This document shows, in pieces, positions 1 through 9,224 of a stretch of 64,000 nt of DNA (position 1 is its first letter; every line of letters begins with the position of its first letter). The position numbers and the translations under genes are program-made. The notes under the pieces were generated by a model. That model was given only the letters and a program-made list of their open reading frames with translations, was not told the DNA's origin and ran no database searches. The stretch comes from Salipiger bermudensis. GTDB lineage: Bacteria > Pseudomonadota > Alphaproteobacteria > Rhodobacterales > Rhodobacteraceae. The stretch is from the NCBI RefSeq assembly GCF_020171625.1, contig NZ_JAIUZY010000001.1, positions 310,001 to 374,000 on the forward strand, given 5' to 3'.

Positions 1-1
1 G

Positions 2-1261
2 CTGGACATCGCCGAGGCCCACCCGCTCTGGGCCGAGCGCGCCGCGATCCGGGCCGGGCACGAGGCCGAGGGCCGGACCTACGGCACCGGCCTTGCCATG
101 TCGCTGCAGGCCTACGGCACCTCTGGCGACGGCATGGTCGCGGCGGTGCATCTCGAGCGCGACGGCACGCTGACCGTGCAGTCCGACGCGGTCGACATGG
201 GCAACGGCTCGGCCACCACGCTGGGGGTGACCATCGGTCCGATCCTCGGGGCCAATGCGGCGCGCGTTGAGATGGGCGGCTACACGCTTTTCGCGCAGAC
301 CGGGCTGAGCGATGACAGCGCCAATCACCAGCGCTGGAGCGATCCGATGTGGACCCAGAAGGGCACCGGCTCGTCCTCGGCCTGCCTGACCGGTCTGCAT
401 CAGGTCAACACCGTGCAACAGACGGCGCAGGCGCTGCTGCGCGGCTCGCTTCTGGTCGGGGCGGCGAAGCTCTGGGGGCGCGGGCCGCTGTCGGCAGACG
501 AGGTGGTCTGGGAGGCCGGCGCGCTGCGGCCCGCCGGCGGGGGCGGCGCGCCGCTGACGCTGGCCACGCTCGCCCGGGCCGTGCACGAGATGGGTCTGCC
601 GACAGGCGCGCTCGGACATGCCTATTTCCAGAACGTCTGGGCCGAGGCCGATTTCGACACCCCCGGCGGCGCGCTGCATCTGCAGCTCGACGGGCTGGCC
701 TATTACCGCGGCAGCAAGACCGCGCCCCTGCCGATCCCGCGCCGCAACGGCCGCTACCCCGCGCCCGAGACCCAGCGCTATTCGCGCTATGTCTGGGCGC
801 CCTGCGTCAACGTGGTCGGCCTGACGCTCGACCGCGCCAGCGGGCGGGTGCAGATCGAGAACGTGCTGAGCGTGCTCAATGCCGGACACATCCACGTGCC
901 CGAGATGGTCTCGGGCCAGAGCCAGGGTGGGGTGGCCATGGCGATCGGCTACAGCCTGCTCGAGGATATGCCGCCGGGGATGGCGGGGCCCGCCGACGGG
1001 CGCTGGAACCTCAACCGCTACCACGTGGCGCGAGCCGGCGACGTGCCCTTGGGCGATCGCTACGTGCCGGGCGCCCGGGCGCAGGAGTTGATCACCATAC
1101 CGCAGCCGGAGGGCAGCAAGCGGGTCGGGCGCGGCATCGCCGAGGCGGTGATGTGCTCCATTCCGCCCGCGATCTCGAACGCGCTGCGCGATGCCACCGG
1201 CGTGCGCTTCGCCTCGCTGCCGATCACGCCGGAGAAGATCCTCGGGGAACTCGCGCCATGA
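2..1261 (+). CDS. Xanthine dehydrogenase-family molybdopterin-binding large subunit (C-terminal part, cut by window start)
   Basis: The frame is open from base 2, so the N-terminus lies outside the window; about 419 residues are present. The product resembles the molybdenum-binding subunit of IorB/AldG/CoxL-type hydroxylases, which oxidise aldehydes or N-heterocycles using water. A glycine- and serine-rich stretch (QKGTGSSSACL, near base 355) and the C-terminal IAEAVMCSIPPAISNALRDA block (near 1137), which lines the cofactor pocket and ends the family domain, support this. The stop overlaps the next start by four bases (ATGA at 1258-1261), followed by the 2Fe-2S subunit and a cytochrome c, as in three-subunit periplasmic aldehyde or isoquinoline dehydrogenases. 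The substrate cannot be told from the sequence. There is no sign of degradation. Confidence 0.88.
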   Translation: MDIAEAHPLWAERAAIRAGHEAEGRTYGTGLAMSLQAYGTSGDGMVAAVHLERDGTLTVQSDAVDMGNGSATTLGVTIGPILGANAARVEMGGYTLFAQTGLSDDSANHQRWSDPMWTQKGTGSSSACLTGLHQVNTVQQTAQALLRGSLLVGAAKLWGRGPLSADEVVWEAGALRPAGGGGAPLTLATLARAVHEMGLPTGALGHAYFQNVWAEADFDTPGGALHLQLDGLAYYRGSKTAPLPIPRRNGRYPAPETQRYSRYVWAPCVNVVGLTLDRASGRVQIENVLSVLNAGHIHVPEMVSGQSQGGVAMAIGYSLLEDMPPGMAGPADGRWNLNRYHVARAGDVPLGDRYVPGARAQELITIPQPEGSKRVGRGIAEAVMCSIPPAISNALRDATGVRFASLPITPEKILGELAP

Positions 1262-1779
1262 CCATCCGTTTCTCTGTCAACGGCGTCGGTTTCGAGCTGC
1301 CGGACAGCCGCGGCCAGGACACGCTGCTCGATTTCCTGCATGAGGAGCTGAACCTCACCGGCACCAAGCTCTGCTGCGGCATCGGCGTGTGCCGCGCCTG
1401 CACCGTGCAGGTGGTCAAGCCACCAAGCCCGGCGCCGGTGCCGACGATCAGCTGCTCGACCGCGCTGGCGACGCTCGACGGCACGCAGGTCTCGACCATC
1501 GAGAGCGTCGCCCGCAACGGCCGGCCCGGCCCGGTGCAGCAGGCCTTTCTCGACGGCTTCGCCTTCCAGTGCGGCTATTGCGCGCCGGGCTTCGTGATGG
1601 CGGCGCGGCTGTTCCTGAGCGGGCTGCGGGCGCAGCCGGTGCCGCCCGACCAGCTCGAGGCTGCGATGATGGACGCCATCGGCAGCCATATCTGCCGCTG
1701 CACCGGCTACGTGCGCTACTTCGACGCGCTGCGACCGCTCGCCGAGGCGGTCAATGCGGGGGAGGCGATCGAGCTATGA
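1258..1779 (+). CDS. (2Fe-2S)-binding small subunit of molybdenum hydroxylase
   Basis: 173 residues, the usual length for CoxS/IorA/XdhA-type small subunits that carry electrons away from the molybdenum centre. The N-terminal plant-type ferredoxin domain has C40, C45, C48 and C66. The C-terminal helical domain has C105, C108, C146 and C148 (CGYC, then CRC). All eight cluster ligands are present, so both clusters should form. The start at 1258 is set by the ATGA overlap with the upstream large subunit, and its stop overlaps the cytochrome gene in the same way, which indicates a translationally coupled operon. An upstream extension of this frame into the large-subunit gene is a shadow. Confidence 0.93.
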   Translation: MTIRFSVNGVGFELPDSRGQDTLLDFLHEELNLTGTKLCCGIGVCRACTVQVVKPPSPAPVPTISCSTALATLDGTQVSTIESVARNGRPGPVQQAFLDGFAFQCGYCAPGFVMAARLFLSGLRAQPVPPDQLEAAMMDAIGSHICRCTGYVRYFDALRPLAEAVNAGEAIEL

Positions 1780-2759
1780 GAGCGCTCTTTCTCTTCGTCG
1801 CGCTGGCGCTGGCCGCCCTCGCGTCGCCAGCCGCCGCCGAGACCCCACACGCGGTCTACGGCGCGGCCTGCGCCGCCGCCATTGCGCCGATCCCGGGGTT
1901 CGACTGCGCCGAGGGGGTGACCGTGCCGATCACCATTGACGGCGTCGAGATCACCGACCGCGCGCCCGAGACCTGCGACCGACCGGGGCTGCTCGACAAC
2001 GGGCCGGGCTCGGACGGGCAATGCGTGCCGTTCTCGCGGATCCTCGACCTCTCGACCGGGACCGCGCAGGTCTCGGTCATGTGCCGCCAGAAACGCTTTC
2101 GCAGCGCCGACAGCAGCGCGTTCGACGAGATCGACGTGATCGCGCACAACCCGGCCACCGGCGCGACCTGCTGGTTCCAGGCCGAGGGCACCGAGGAGGC
2201 CCCGCTCAGCGGCGCGGCGGTGCCGTCGCCGACCGGGCCGGAGGGGGCGGGCTTCTGGGCACCGCCGGCGACCGTGGCCGCCGCGGGCTGCGGCACCTGC
2301 CACGACAACGACCCGTTCATGTATTCGCCCTTCGTGGGTCAGGTCTGGGGCCATGTGCCGACCAACCCGCTCGGGCCCTATGCGCATGTGGATGCGGGCT
2401 TCGGCTTTGCCGACTGGCCGACCCACGAGATGCAGCCGCGCGACAACACCTGCCTTGGCTGTCACCGCATCGGCACCGGGCACCTGACCCCGCCGGACCC
2501 TGCGGCGGAAAAGCCCGGCTCCTGCGGCCAGCTCGCCGCGTGGATGACCGGCGCGCCGGCGCCGGGGGCCGATGCGGCGGCCCGAAGCTATCCGCTCAGC
2601 CACGCCATGCCACCCTATTTCGGGCTGTCGGAAGAGGCATGGCACGAGATTTACGGCGACTCTGTCTCGGTGGTGCGATCTTGCTGCGCCGACCCGGCCC
2701 AGCCCATGTGTAACACGCGCGAGATCCGCGCCTATCTGGAGGACGGACCTGTTCCATGA
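1776..2759 (+). CDS. Exported diheme cytochrome c, likely electron acceptor of the molybdenum hydroxylase
   Basis: 327 residues. An N-terminal signal peptide (MRALFLFVALALAALA, cleavage probably near AAAE) sends the protein to the periplasm. Two CxxCH haem-binding motifs are visible, CGTCH near residue 172 and CLGCH near residue 226. The large N-terminal part has no domain I recognise. Position after the Mo and 2Fe-2S subunits, with ATGA overlaps on both sides, argues that it takes electrons from that enzyme, as the cytochrome subunit of AldFGH-type dehydrogenases does. That role is inferred from context. It is shorter than the triheme cytochromes of many such operons, so it may belong to a separate subtype. 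Confidence 0.82.
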   Translation: MRALFLFVALALAALASPAAAETPHAVYGAACAAAIAPIPGFDCAEGVTVPITIDGVEITDRAPETCDRPGLLDNGPGSDGQCVPFSRILDLSTGTAQVSVMCRQKRFRSADSSAFDEIDVIAHNPATGATCWFQAEGTEEAPLSGAAVPSPTGPEGAGFWAPPATVAAAGCGTCHDNDPFMYSPFVGQVWGHVPTNPLGPYAHVDAGFGFADWPTHEMQPRDNTCLGCHRIGTGHLTPPDPAAEKPGSCGQLAAWMTGAPAPGADAAARSYPLSHAMPPYFGLSEEAWHEIYGDSVSVVRSCCADPAQPMCNTREIRAYLEDGPVP

Positions 2760-3451
2760 AGAATGCAGTGGCCTTTCCGCATTTGCTGAGAGCGCGGATC
2801 CTCTCGGACCTCCCCGGGGAGGACAAGGCGGCGTTCCTGAACCGTTGCGAGAAACGCAGCTTTGAATTCCCGGAGGTGCTGCTGGATCAGAACGAGGTGC
2901 CGCCGGGCCTGTTCCTGGTGGCGCATGGGCGCGTCGACGTGGTGCTGATCGGGGAGCGCGGCGAGCAGACGCTGCTGGCGCATCTCGGGCCGGGCGAGAC
3001 GGTGGGCGAGATCGAGTGCATCTCGGGCGAGACCTGCATCGCGCGGTGCCGCACCCAGCCGCTCACGACGCTGCTCTTCTGTCCCACCGCGGTGGTCTAC
3101 GAGTTCCTGCGCGCGCCGCTCTTTATGCGCAACGTCGCTGCGGTGTTCCGCGGACGTATGGCGCAGGACAATGCGGTCAAGGCGCTCGATCAGCACGGCT
3201 CGCTGGAGCAGCGGCTGTTCCTGCGCCTGCGCACCATGTGCGACGGGCGCGACCGGGTCCGCGCCAACCAGGCGGAGCTGGCCGAGATCCTCGGCTGTTC
3301 GCGTCAGAGCGTGAACAAGGCGCTGGGGCGCCTGCGCTCGGAGGGCATCATCGACGCCTCCAAAGGGCAGGTGGTCATTCTCCAGTCGAACCCCTCTCTC
3401 GACGTGCTGGGGGCCGACGCGCGCGTCGACGCGGTGCGCAAGAGCGGCTGA
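2756..3451 (+). CDS. Crp/Fnr family transcriptional regulator
   Basis: 231 residues: an effector-binding beta-roll at about 10-120, a long dimerisation helix at about 125-160 and a winged HTH at about 170-197 (AELAEILGCSRQSVNKALGR). Cysteines at 31, 88, 94, 98 and 109 do not match the classical FNR cluster layout, so oxygen sensing cannot be inferred. The start is fixed by an ATGA overlap with the cytochrome gene. Being the last gene of the operon suggests it regulates the hydroxylase, possibly in response to an aromatic or aldehyde substrate or to redox state; this is inference. Its stop is followed by a bipartite repeat element. Confidence 0.9.
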   Translation: MKNAVAFPHLLRARILSDLPGEDKAAFLNRCEKRSFEFPEVLLDQNEVPPGLFLVAHGRVDVVLIGERGEQTLLAHLGPGETVGEIECISGETCIARCRTQPLTTLLFCPTAVVYEFLRAPLFMRNVAAVFRGRMAQDNAVKALDQHGSLEQRLFLRLRTMCDGRDRVRANQAELAEILGCSRQSVNKALGRLRSEGIIDASKGQVVILQSNPSLDVLGADARVDAVRKSG

Positions 3452-3499
3452 CACGGGATCGGCGCCTGTCTAAGGCCGGGGCCATGTGGGGGGCGACGA

Positions 3500-3612
3500 G
3501 GGGGCGCTGCCCCCGCCCGCGCTGCGCGCGGACTCCCCCGGGATATTTTCGGCCAGAAGAAGACATGGGCGCAGCTCCCCTGGCTTCTCTTCGTCAAAAA
3601 TACTCCCGCCGG
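3500..3612 (+). repeat. Post-stop bipartite repeat element E1, with adjoining inverted arm
   Basis: Begins 49 bases after the Crp-type stop. A perfect hairpin (GGGGGC-GCT-GCCCCC, 3500-3514) is followed by a CG-rich palindrome and an arm ending GGATATTTTCGGCCAGAAGAAG at about 3541-3562. Bases 3582-3612 carry the arm in inverse orientation (GGCTTCTCTTCG then AAATACTCCCGCC). The order hairpin, second hairpin, TATTT...AGAAG arm is shared with E2 and E3. Confidence 0.7.
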
Positions 3613-3789
3613 AGGCAGGCCGGACAGATCGGCCGGGCGCGGCGCGGGGGCGAAGAGACGCGGGCCGGGGGCAGGTGGCTCCGAAGTTGCGGAGGGAGGC
3701 GGTGCGAGGCACCGAGGACGCGGTTTGCGGCGCCGCGTGGGCCGGGCGATCGTCATTGATTTCTTTCAATCTGGAAGCTGTGTGGTAAC

Positions 3790-3804
3790 GTTCCTGAAAT
3801 GTTC
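3790..3804 (+). promoter_or_regulatory. SOS box (LexA operator) of uvrA
   Basis: GTTC at 3790-3793, seven bases, GTTC at 3801-3804. This is an exact match to the direct-repeat LexA operator GTTC-N7-GTTC of alphaproteobacteria, 67 bases before the uvrA start. It predicts DNA-damage induction of uvrA. Confidence 0.88.
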
Positions 3805-3870
3805 CGGCATTGGCATTGGCCAAGCCGATGCTTTCACCTATGTAACGGGCAATCCCGTCTCGGAGGTCTC

Positions 3871-6747
3871 ATGCCAGAGCTGAAGCAGATCGAGGTTCGC
3901 GGTGCGCGCGAACACAATCTGAAATCCATCGATGTCGATATTCCCCGCGACGAGCTGGTGGTGATCACCGGCCTGTCGGGCTCGGGCAAGTCCTCGCTTG
4001 CCTTCGACACCATCTATGCCGAAGGGCAGCGCCGCTATGTCGAGAGCCTCTCGGCCTATGCGCGGCAGTTCCTCGACATGATGGAAAAGCCCGATGTCGA
4101 CCATATCGCCGGTCTGAGCCCGGCGATCTCCATCGAGCAGAAGACCACGTCGAAGAACCCGCGCTCGACCGTCGGCACGGTGACCGAGATCTACGACTAT
4201 CTCCGCCTGCTCTTCGCCCGCGTCGGCACGCCCTATTCGCCCGCCACCGGGATGCCGATCGAGGCACAGCAGGTGCAGGACATGGTCGACCGCGTCATGG
4301 GCATGGAAGAGGGCACCCGCGGCTACCTGCTGGCGCCGATCATCCGCGACCGTAAGGGCGAGTACCGCAAGGAGTTCCTCGAACTGCGCAAGCAGGGCTT
4401 CCAGCGCGTCAAGGTCGACGGCCAGTTCTACGAGCTCGACGAGCCGCCGACGCTCGACAAGAAATTCCGCCATGACATCGACGTGGTCGTCGACCGCATC
4501 GTGGTGCGCGAGGGGCTCGAGACCCGGCTGGCCGACAGCTTCCGCACCGCGCTCGATCTGGCCTCGGGCATCGCCATCCTCGAGACCGCCCCGAAGGAGG
4601 GCGAGCCCGAGCGCATCACCTTCTCGGAGAATTTCGCCTGCCCGGTGAGCGGCTTCACCATCCCCGAGATCGAGCCGCGCCTGTTCTCGTTCAACGCGCC
4701 GTTCGGGGCCTGCCCGGAATGCGACGGGCTTGGGGTCGAGCTGTTCTTCGACGAGCGTCTGGTGGTGCCCGATGCCACGCTGAAGGTCTCGGACGGGGCC
4801 ATCGCGCCGTGGCGCAAGGGCAAGTCGCCGTATTTCCTGCAGACCATCGAGTCGATCGCCAAGCATTACGAGTTCAATAAGAACGAGCGCTGGAAGGACC
4901 TTCCGGCGCATGTCCAGCAGGTCTTCCTGCATGGCTCGGGCGACGAGGAAATCCAGTTCCGCTATGACGAGGGCGGCCGGGTCTACCAGGTCTCGCGCGT
5001 GTTCGAGGGGGTGATCCCCAACATGGAGCGGCGCTACCGCGAGACCGACAGCAACTGGGTGCGCGAGGAGTTCGAGCGCTACCAGAACAACCGTCCTTGC
5101 GGCAGCTGCGGCGGCTACCGGCTGCGCGAAGAGGCGCTGGCGGTGAAGATCGGCAGCCCGGACAATCTTCTGCATATCGGCCACGTCGTCGAGATGTCGA
5201 TCAAGGAGGCCCATGCCTGGATCGAGACGGTGCCGGGCAACCTCACCGGTCAGAAGAACGAGATCGCCCGCGCCATCCTCAAGGAGATCCGCGAGCGGCT
5301 CGGCTTTCTCAACAACGTCGGGCTTGAGTACCTGACCATGAGCCGGGCCGCGGGCACGCTCTCGGGCGGCGAGAGCCAGCGCATCCGCCTCGCCAGCCAG
5401 ATCGGCAGCGGCCTGACCGGCGTGCTCTACGTGCTCGACGAGCCGTCCATCGGCCTGCACCAGCGCGACAATGACCGGCTGATCGGCACGCTGAAATCGC
5501 TGCGCGACCAGGGCAATACGGTGATCGTCGTCGAGCATGACGAGGACATGATCCGGCAGGCCGACTACGTCTTCGACATCGGCCCCGGCGCCGGGGTGCA
5601 TGGCGGGCAGGTGGTGAGCCACGGCAAGCCCGAGGAGATCGCCGCCGATCCCGGCAGCCTCACCGGTCAGTACCTTGCCGGCACGCGTGAGATCGCGGTG
5701 CCCGCCAAGCGCCGCAAGGGCAACAAGAAGAAGCTCAAGGTGGTCAAGGCGACGGGCAACAACCTCAAGGAGGTCACCGCCGAGTTCCCGCTGGGCAAGT
5801 TCGTCTGCGTCACCGGCGTGTCGGGTGGCGGCAAGTCCACCCTGACCATCGAGACGCTCTACAAGAACGCCGCGATGAAGCTCAACGGCGCACGCGAGAC
5901 GCCGGCGCCCTGCGAGACCATCAAGGGGTTCGAGCATCTCGACAAGGTCATCGACATCGACCAGCGCCCGATCGGCCGCACGCCGCGCTCGAACCCGGCC
6001 ACCTATACCGGCGCCTTCACCCCGATCCGCGATTGGTTCGCGGGGCTGCCCGAGGCCAAGGCCCGGGGCTACAAGCCGGGGCGGTTCTCCTTCAACGTGA
6101 AGGGCGGGCGCTGCGAGGCCTGTCAGGGCGACGGCGTCATCAAGATCGAGATGCACTTCCTGCCCGACGTCTATGTCGAGTGCGAGACCTGCAAGGGCAA
6201 GCGCTACAACCGCGAGACTCTGGAGATCAAGTTCAAGGGTAAGAGCATCGCCGATGTGCTTGATATGACTGTGGAAGAGGCGCAGGAGTTTTTTACCGCA
6301 GTGCCCTCGATCCGCGAGAAGATGGATGCGCTGATGCGCGTCGGGCTGGGCTACGTCAAGGTCGGCCAGCAGGCCACGACGCTTTCGGGCGGCGAGGCGC
6401 AGCGGGTGAAGCTGTCGAAGGAGCTGGCAAAGCGCTCGACCGGGCGCACGCTCTACATCCTCGACGAGCCGACCACCGGTCTGCATTTCGAGGATGTGCG
6501 CAAGCTGTTGGAAGTGCTGCACGAACTGGTCGAGGCCGGCAATACGGTGGTGGTGATCGAGCACAATCTCGACGTCATCAAGACCGCCGACCACATCATC
6601 GACATCGGTCCCGAGGGTGGCGATGGCGGTGGTGAGATCGTCGCGGTGGGCACACCCGAGGAGGTGGCCGAGGTCGCGCGCTCGCACACGGGGCACTACC
6701 TCAAACCGATGCTGGCGCCCGGCAAGGGGGCGGTGGCCGCGGAGTAA
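3871..6747 (+). CDS. uvrA: Excinuclease ABC subunit A
   Basis: 958 residues, full length. UvrA scans DNA for bulky lesions and loads UvrB in nucleotide excision repair. Both ABC ATPase modules are complete: Walker A GLSGSGKS at 34-41 and GVSGGGKST near 649; signatures LSGGES near 496 and LSGGEA near 838; Walker B with LDEP in both. Zinc-finger cysteine pairs (CPEC, CGSC, CEAC near 748, CETC near 771) are present. The ATG at 3871 is preceded by GGAGG (3862-3866) and matches the family N-terminus [17 protein letters not shown]; a longer in-frame start at 3799 overlaps the SOS box and is unlikely. An SOS box lies upstream and a bidirectional terminator downstream. Confidence 0.98.
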   Translation: MPELKQIEVRGAREHNLKSIDVDIPRDELVVITGLSGSGKSSLAFDTIYAEGQRRYVESLSAYARQFLDMMEKPDVDHIAGLSPAISIEQKTTSKNPRSTVGTVTEIYDYLRLLFARVGTPYSPATGMPIEAQQVQDMVDRVMGMEEGTRGYLLAPIIRDRKGEYRKEFLELRKQGFQRVKVDGQFYELDEPPTLDKKFRHDIDVVVDRIVVREGLETRLADSFRTALDLASGIAILETAPKEGEPERITFSENFACPVSGFTIPEIEPRLFSFNAPFGACPECDGLGVELFFDERLVVPDATLKVSDGAIAPWRKGKSPYFLQTIESIAKHYEFNKNERWKDLPAHVQQVFLHGSGDEEIQFRYDEGGRVYQVSRVFEGVIPNMERRYRETDSNWVREEFERYQNNRPCGSCGGYRLREEALAVKIGSPDNLLHIGHVVEMSIKEAHAWIETVPGNLTGQKNEIARAILKEIRERLGFLNNVGLEYLTMSRAAGTLSGGESQRIRLASQIGSGLTGVLYVLDEPSIGLHQRDNDRLIGTLKSLRDQGNTVIVVEHDEDMIRQADYVFDIGPGAGVHGGQVVSHGKPEEIAADPGSLTGQYLAGTREIAVPAKRRKGNKKKLKVVKATGNNLKEVTAEFPLGKFVCVTGVSGGGKSTLTIETLYKNAAMKLNGARETPAPCETIKGFEHLDKVIDIDQRPIGRTPRSNPATYTGAFTPIRDWFAGLPEAKARGYKPGRFSFNVKGGRCEACQGDGVIKIEMHFLPDVYVECETCKGKRYNRETLEIKFKGKSIADVLDMTVEEAQEFFTAVPSIREKMDALMRVGLGYVKVGQQATTLSGGEAQRVKLSKELAKRSTGRTLYILDEPTTGLHFEDVRKLLEVLHELVEAGNTVVVIEHNLDVIKTADHIIDIGPEGGDGGGEIVAVGTPEEVAEVARSHTGHYLKPMLAPGKGAVAAE

Positions 6748-6824
6748 GCGCCTTGCGTGCTTCAGGCGCTGGTGCTGACTTGTTTCTGCACTTTAGGATT
6801 GGGCCTCAGCCCTCTGAATGAAAT

Positions 6825-6857
6825 GAAAAAAACCGCGCCTTGATGGGCGCGGTTTTT
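6825..6857. terminator. Bidirectional rho-independent terminator after uvrA
   Basis: Stem AACCGCGCC (6831-6839), six-base loop, GGCGCGGTT (6846-6854), with an A-run before and a T-run after. It can end transcription from uvrA and from the convergent small gene. Confidence 0.88.
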
Positions 6858-6880
6858 GTCTTTCCGGGGTAGGGGCGATG

Positions 6881-7228
6881 TCAGTCCGCCAGGGCGGCGA
6901 TTGCTCCAATGACGTTCAGCACCTTCCGGGTTTCGGGGTCGACACGATAGACCACGTCGTCATTGCGGTAATAGGTGCCGTCCGGCAGCCCGTAGCGATC
7001 CGGGTTGCGCAGGATGATCACGTCGCCGTCGATGCGGTCACCGGTGCGGTAGCGATAGCGGTAATCGTCGTCGTGCCGGTCGGTATAGCCCTTCACGTGG
7101 CCCGGCGGGTTACACCCGTTCTGCTTCTTGGCAAGGCCGGGCGGGCAGCCCTTGGGAGCGGCGCTGGCGGCGATCGGCATGGTAAGGGCGCCCGCGGACA
7201 GGGCGGCGAGGGCGAGGGTGCGGAACAT
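6881..7228 (-). CDS. Small exported protein, RcnB/CigR-like C-terminus
   Basis: 115 residues. The ATG at 7228 follows AAAGGAGAG with good spacing and starts a clear signal peptide (MFRTLALAALSAGALTM, cleavage near ASA). The mature part opens with CPPGLAKKQNGCNPPG, then a Tyr/Arg/Asp-rich stretch and a C-terminal segment with RYGLPDGTYYR and VYRVDPETRKVL. That layout recalls RcnB-type periplasmic proteins (nickel/cobalt homeostasis) and similar small proteins of this order; the assignment is tentative and no metal-binding role is shown. It faces uvrA across a shared terminator; the proximity is probably not functional. Confidence 0.75.
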   Translation of the reverse strand: MFRTLALAALSAGALTMPIAASAAPKGCPPGLAKKQNGCNPPGHVKGYTDRHDDDYRYRYRTGDRIDGDVIILRNPDRYGLPDGTYYRNDDVVYRVDPETRKVLNVIGAIAALAD

Positions 7229-7569
7229 CTGGGCTCTCCTTTTTCCGGAGAGTATAACGCAGCACGCGACAGGATTTGTTCCCCCTTGGTAAATGTGGGC
7301 GGTACACCGCTTATCGGTGCATTGGTGGGCCTTCCGCCTCATGTCGGGGCCCGACTTGATCTGCGCATGGAGCTGGTGGCAGGCGTCCAGCGGCGGCAAG
7401 GACTGCGCATTTGTGCACGCCTTCGACGGGAAAGCGATGCCCGCAACGAGGCGCCGGGGCTGGTCGATCTGCCCCAGTCTATTGGTGGAATGCGCTCTGG
7501 CGTTCGTGGCCCCGACAGATGGCCGCGTGTCCCATGCCCGCCCCCAGTATCGCGCCCAGCAAGTGTCGC
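7229..7569. other. Intergenic region with no recognised feature
   Basis: 341 bases upstream of the small exported protein and downstream of the enoyl-CoA hydratase gene, both on the minus strand. I see no hairpin followed by T's and no credible small gene; open frames here look like chance. Confidence 0.5.
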
Positions 7570-8355
7570 CTACCGCGCCCAGTCCGGAGGGCGCTTTTCG
7601 AGAAAGGCCGCGATGCCTTCCTCGGTGTCGCGCCAGAGCATGTTTTCGACCATGACCGCCCCGGCATGGGCATAGGCCTCATCAAGGCCCATCTCGGCCT
7701 GCGCATAGAAGGCTTCCTTGCCGATCTTTACTGCCGCGCCGAGCTTGCCGGCGACGGTCCCGGCCAGCGTGGCCGTGGCCTCGGCCAGTTCCGCGCCCGG
7801 CACGACGCGGTTGATCAGCCCCATCTGCACCGCCTCCTCGGCCTCGGCAAAACGACCGGTGGACAGCAGCTCGAAAGCCTGCTTGCGGGGGATGTTGCGG
7901 GTCAGCGCCACCATCGGGGTCGAGCAGAACAGGCCGATATTCACCCCGTTGACCCCGAACCGCGTGCCCTCGGCGGCCACCGCGAGATCGCAGGAGGCGA
8001 CGAGCTGGCAGCCGGCGGCGGTGGCGATCCCGTGCACCTGCGCGATGACCGGCTGGGGCAGGCGCTGGAGCCCCGTCATCACCTCGGTACAGCGGGCAAA
8101 GAGGTCGGCAAAGTAGGCCTTGCCGCCATCCTCGGCCTGCCGGCCCTGCTGCATCTGCCTGAGATCGTGGCCCGCGCAGAATGCCTTGCCCTCGCCTGAG
8201 ACCACCACGGCGCGGATCTCGCGATCCTCCCGCAGCGCGTCGATCTGCGCCTTGAACGCGGCGAGCATCTCGTCCGAGAGCGCGTTCAGCCGCTCGGGCG
8301 CGGTCATGCGCAGATGCGCGACCGCCCCGGTGTCGTGACGTTCCAGCAGAGCCAT
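7570..8355 (-). CDS. Enoyl-CoA hydratase/isomerase family protein
   Basis: 261 residues, a standard crotonase-fold length. The oxyanion-hole segments are visible: GEGKAFCAGHDLRQM near residues 52-66, and VHGIATAAGCQLVASCDLAV near 105-125. In place of the usual catalytic Glu pair, the region after HGIATAAGCQL fits the ECHDC3-like subgroup better than classical short-chain hydratases. The ATG at 8355 follows GGGAGGACAAG. It is divergent from a hotdog thioesterase whose start is only 58 bases away, suggesting shared control and a role in acyl-CoA handling. The substrate is unknown. Confidence 0.88.
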   Translation of the reverse strand: MALLERHDTGAVAHLRMTAPERLNALSDEMLAAFKAQIDALREDREIRAVVVSGEGKAFCAGHDLRQMQQGRQAEDGGKAYFADLFARCTEVMTGLQRLPQPVIAQVHGIATAAGCQLVASCDLAVAAEGTRFGVNGVNIGLFCSTPMVALTRNIPRKQAFELLSTGRFAEAEEAVQMGLINRVVPGAELAEATATLAGTVAGKLGAAVKIGKEAFYAQAEMGLDEAYAHAGAVMVENMLWRDTEEGIAAFLEKRPPDWAR

Positions 8356-8413
8356 CTTGTCCTCCCACTCCGTTTGCGCTGAGGTTAGCCCTGCGGCGAG
8401 CGGGAGGACAAGC

Positions 8414-8842
8414 ATGGCGCTGACGATGACGGTTGAGGAGGTCGAGAGCTACCTCGCGGAGGTGTTTCCGCAGGTCGACGGGATGTTCGGCATCGACCGG
8501 CTGGACGACGATCTGCTGGTGATGCGCCTGCACGTGTCCGATGCCCACCTGCGGCCCGGCGGCACGGTGTCCGGGCCGTCGATGTTCGCGCTCGCCGATG
8601 TCGCGGCCTATGTGGCGACGCTGGCGCGGATCGGGCGGCAGGCCCTGACGGTGACGACGCATTGCTCGATCGACTTCATGCGCAAGCCCGAGGCGGGCAG
8701 GGATCTGCTGGCGGAGGCGCGACTGCTCAAGCTCGGGCGCAGCCTGAGTGTTACCGATGTGCTTCTTTATTCCGAAGGCTCTGACAAACCGGTGGCGCAC
8801 GCGTCGCTGACCTATTCGATCCCGCCCGCGCCGGTTGGATAG
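8414..8842 (+). CDS. PaaI-type hotdog thioesterase
   Basis: 142 residues, one hotdog fold. HLRPGGTVSGPSMFALADVA at about 43-62 corresponds to the conserved N/HGG...D helix region of PaaI-type acyl-CoA thioesterases; THCSIDFMRKP follows. Such enzymes hydrolyse acyl- or aryl-CoA thioesters in the cytoplasm. The ATG at 8414 follows GGGAGGAC. An upstream in-frame ATG at 8357 lies inside the divergent hydratase leader and lacks a ribosome site. Confidence 0.85.
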   Translation: MALTMTVEEVESYLAEVFPQVDGMFGIDRLDDDLLVMRLHVSDAHLRPGGTVSGPSMFALADVAAYVATLARIGRQALTVTTHCSIDFMRKPEAGRDLLAEARLLKLGRSLSVTDVLLYSEGSDKPVAHASLTYSIPPAPVG

Positions 8843-8921
8843 GGCCGGGAGGCTTGTCCGATGCACGTTCAGTGATGCGTGACGCGGCTTCGTCCTTTGA
8901 AAAGCCCGCGACTCCACAATG

Positions 8922-8949
8922 AAAAAAGGCGCGAGGAATGCCTCGCGCC
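8922..8949 (-). terminator. Rho-independent terminator of the DUF1127 gene
   Basis: Perfect stem GGCGCGAGG (8928-8936) / CCTCGCGCC (8941-8949) with a four-base loop. On the minus strand it runs into six T's. It lies between convergent genes. Confidence 0.85.
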
Positions 8950-8979
8950 CAGGGGAAGAGGTTCCGGCAGGTCCGGGGA

Positions 8980-9207
8980 TCAGCCCTGCCAGAACATGCG
9001 GCGTGCCTCCTTGTAGGCGACGTGCCGTTCCAGGCCGACATCCCGCAGCAAATGATCGTCGAGCTGGCCAAGCGCCTTTCGGGTGCGCCGGCGCTCGGAC
9101 CATTTGGCCAGCACCACCGCAGTTCGCAGCGCAATTGCCGCGAGCAGCGGCAGCGGGCGCTGCGCCTCGAGATAGGCAATATGCGGGGCGTGGGTGGTGG
9201 TGGTCAT
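8980..9207 (-). CDS. DUF1127 domain-containing small protein
   Basis: 75 residues. The C-terminal part carries the DUF1127 (YjiS-like) pattern: WSERRRTRKALGQLDDHLLRD, then VGL and a basic tail. Members are small Arg-rich proteins; in other alphaproteobacteria they have been tied to RNA turnover and stress or phosphate responses, but this copy's role is unknown. The ATG at 9207 follows GGAG. It is divergent from a MocR-type regulator across about 50 bases filled with ATTGT/ACAAT half-sites, so that protein probably regulates it. Confidence 0.85.
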   Translation of the reverse strand: MTTTTHAPHIAYLEAQRPLPLLAAIALRTAVVLAKWSERRRTRKALGQLDDHLLRDVGLERHVAYKEARRMFWQG

Positions 9208-9224
9208 GGGGTGGCTCCGATTTT

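Larger units (their letters stand above)
3452..3870. other. Intergenic region between the Crp-type gene and uvrA
   Basis: No gene is seen in these 419 bases. The left part holds a hairpin/repeat element of the family found again near 40.4 and 57.9 kb, followed by an inverted arm. The right part holds the uvrA control region with a perfect SOS box. Reading frames running through it have no convincing start or family resemblance. Confidence 0.7.

Noticed and set aside
3838-6696. 952-codon open frame antisense to uvrA
   Set aside because: GC-rich third positions make long antisense frames by chance; no recognisable domain and complete uvrA on the other strand.
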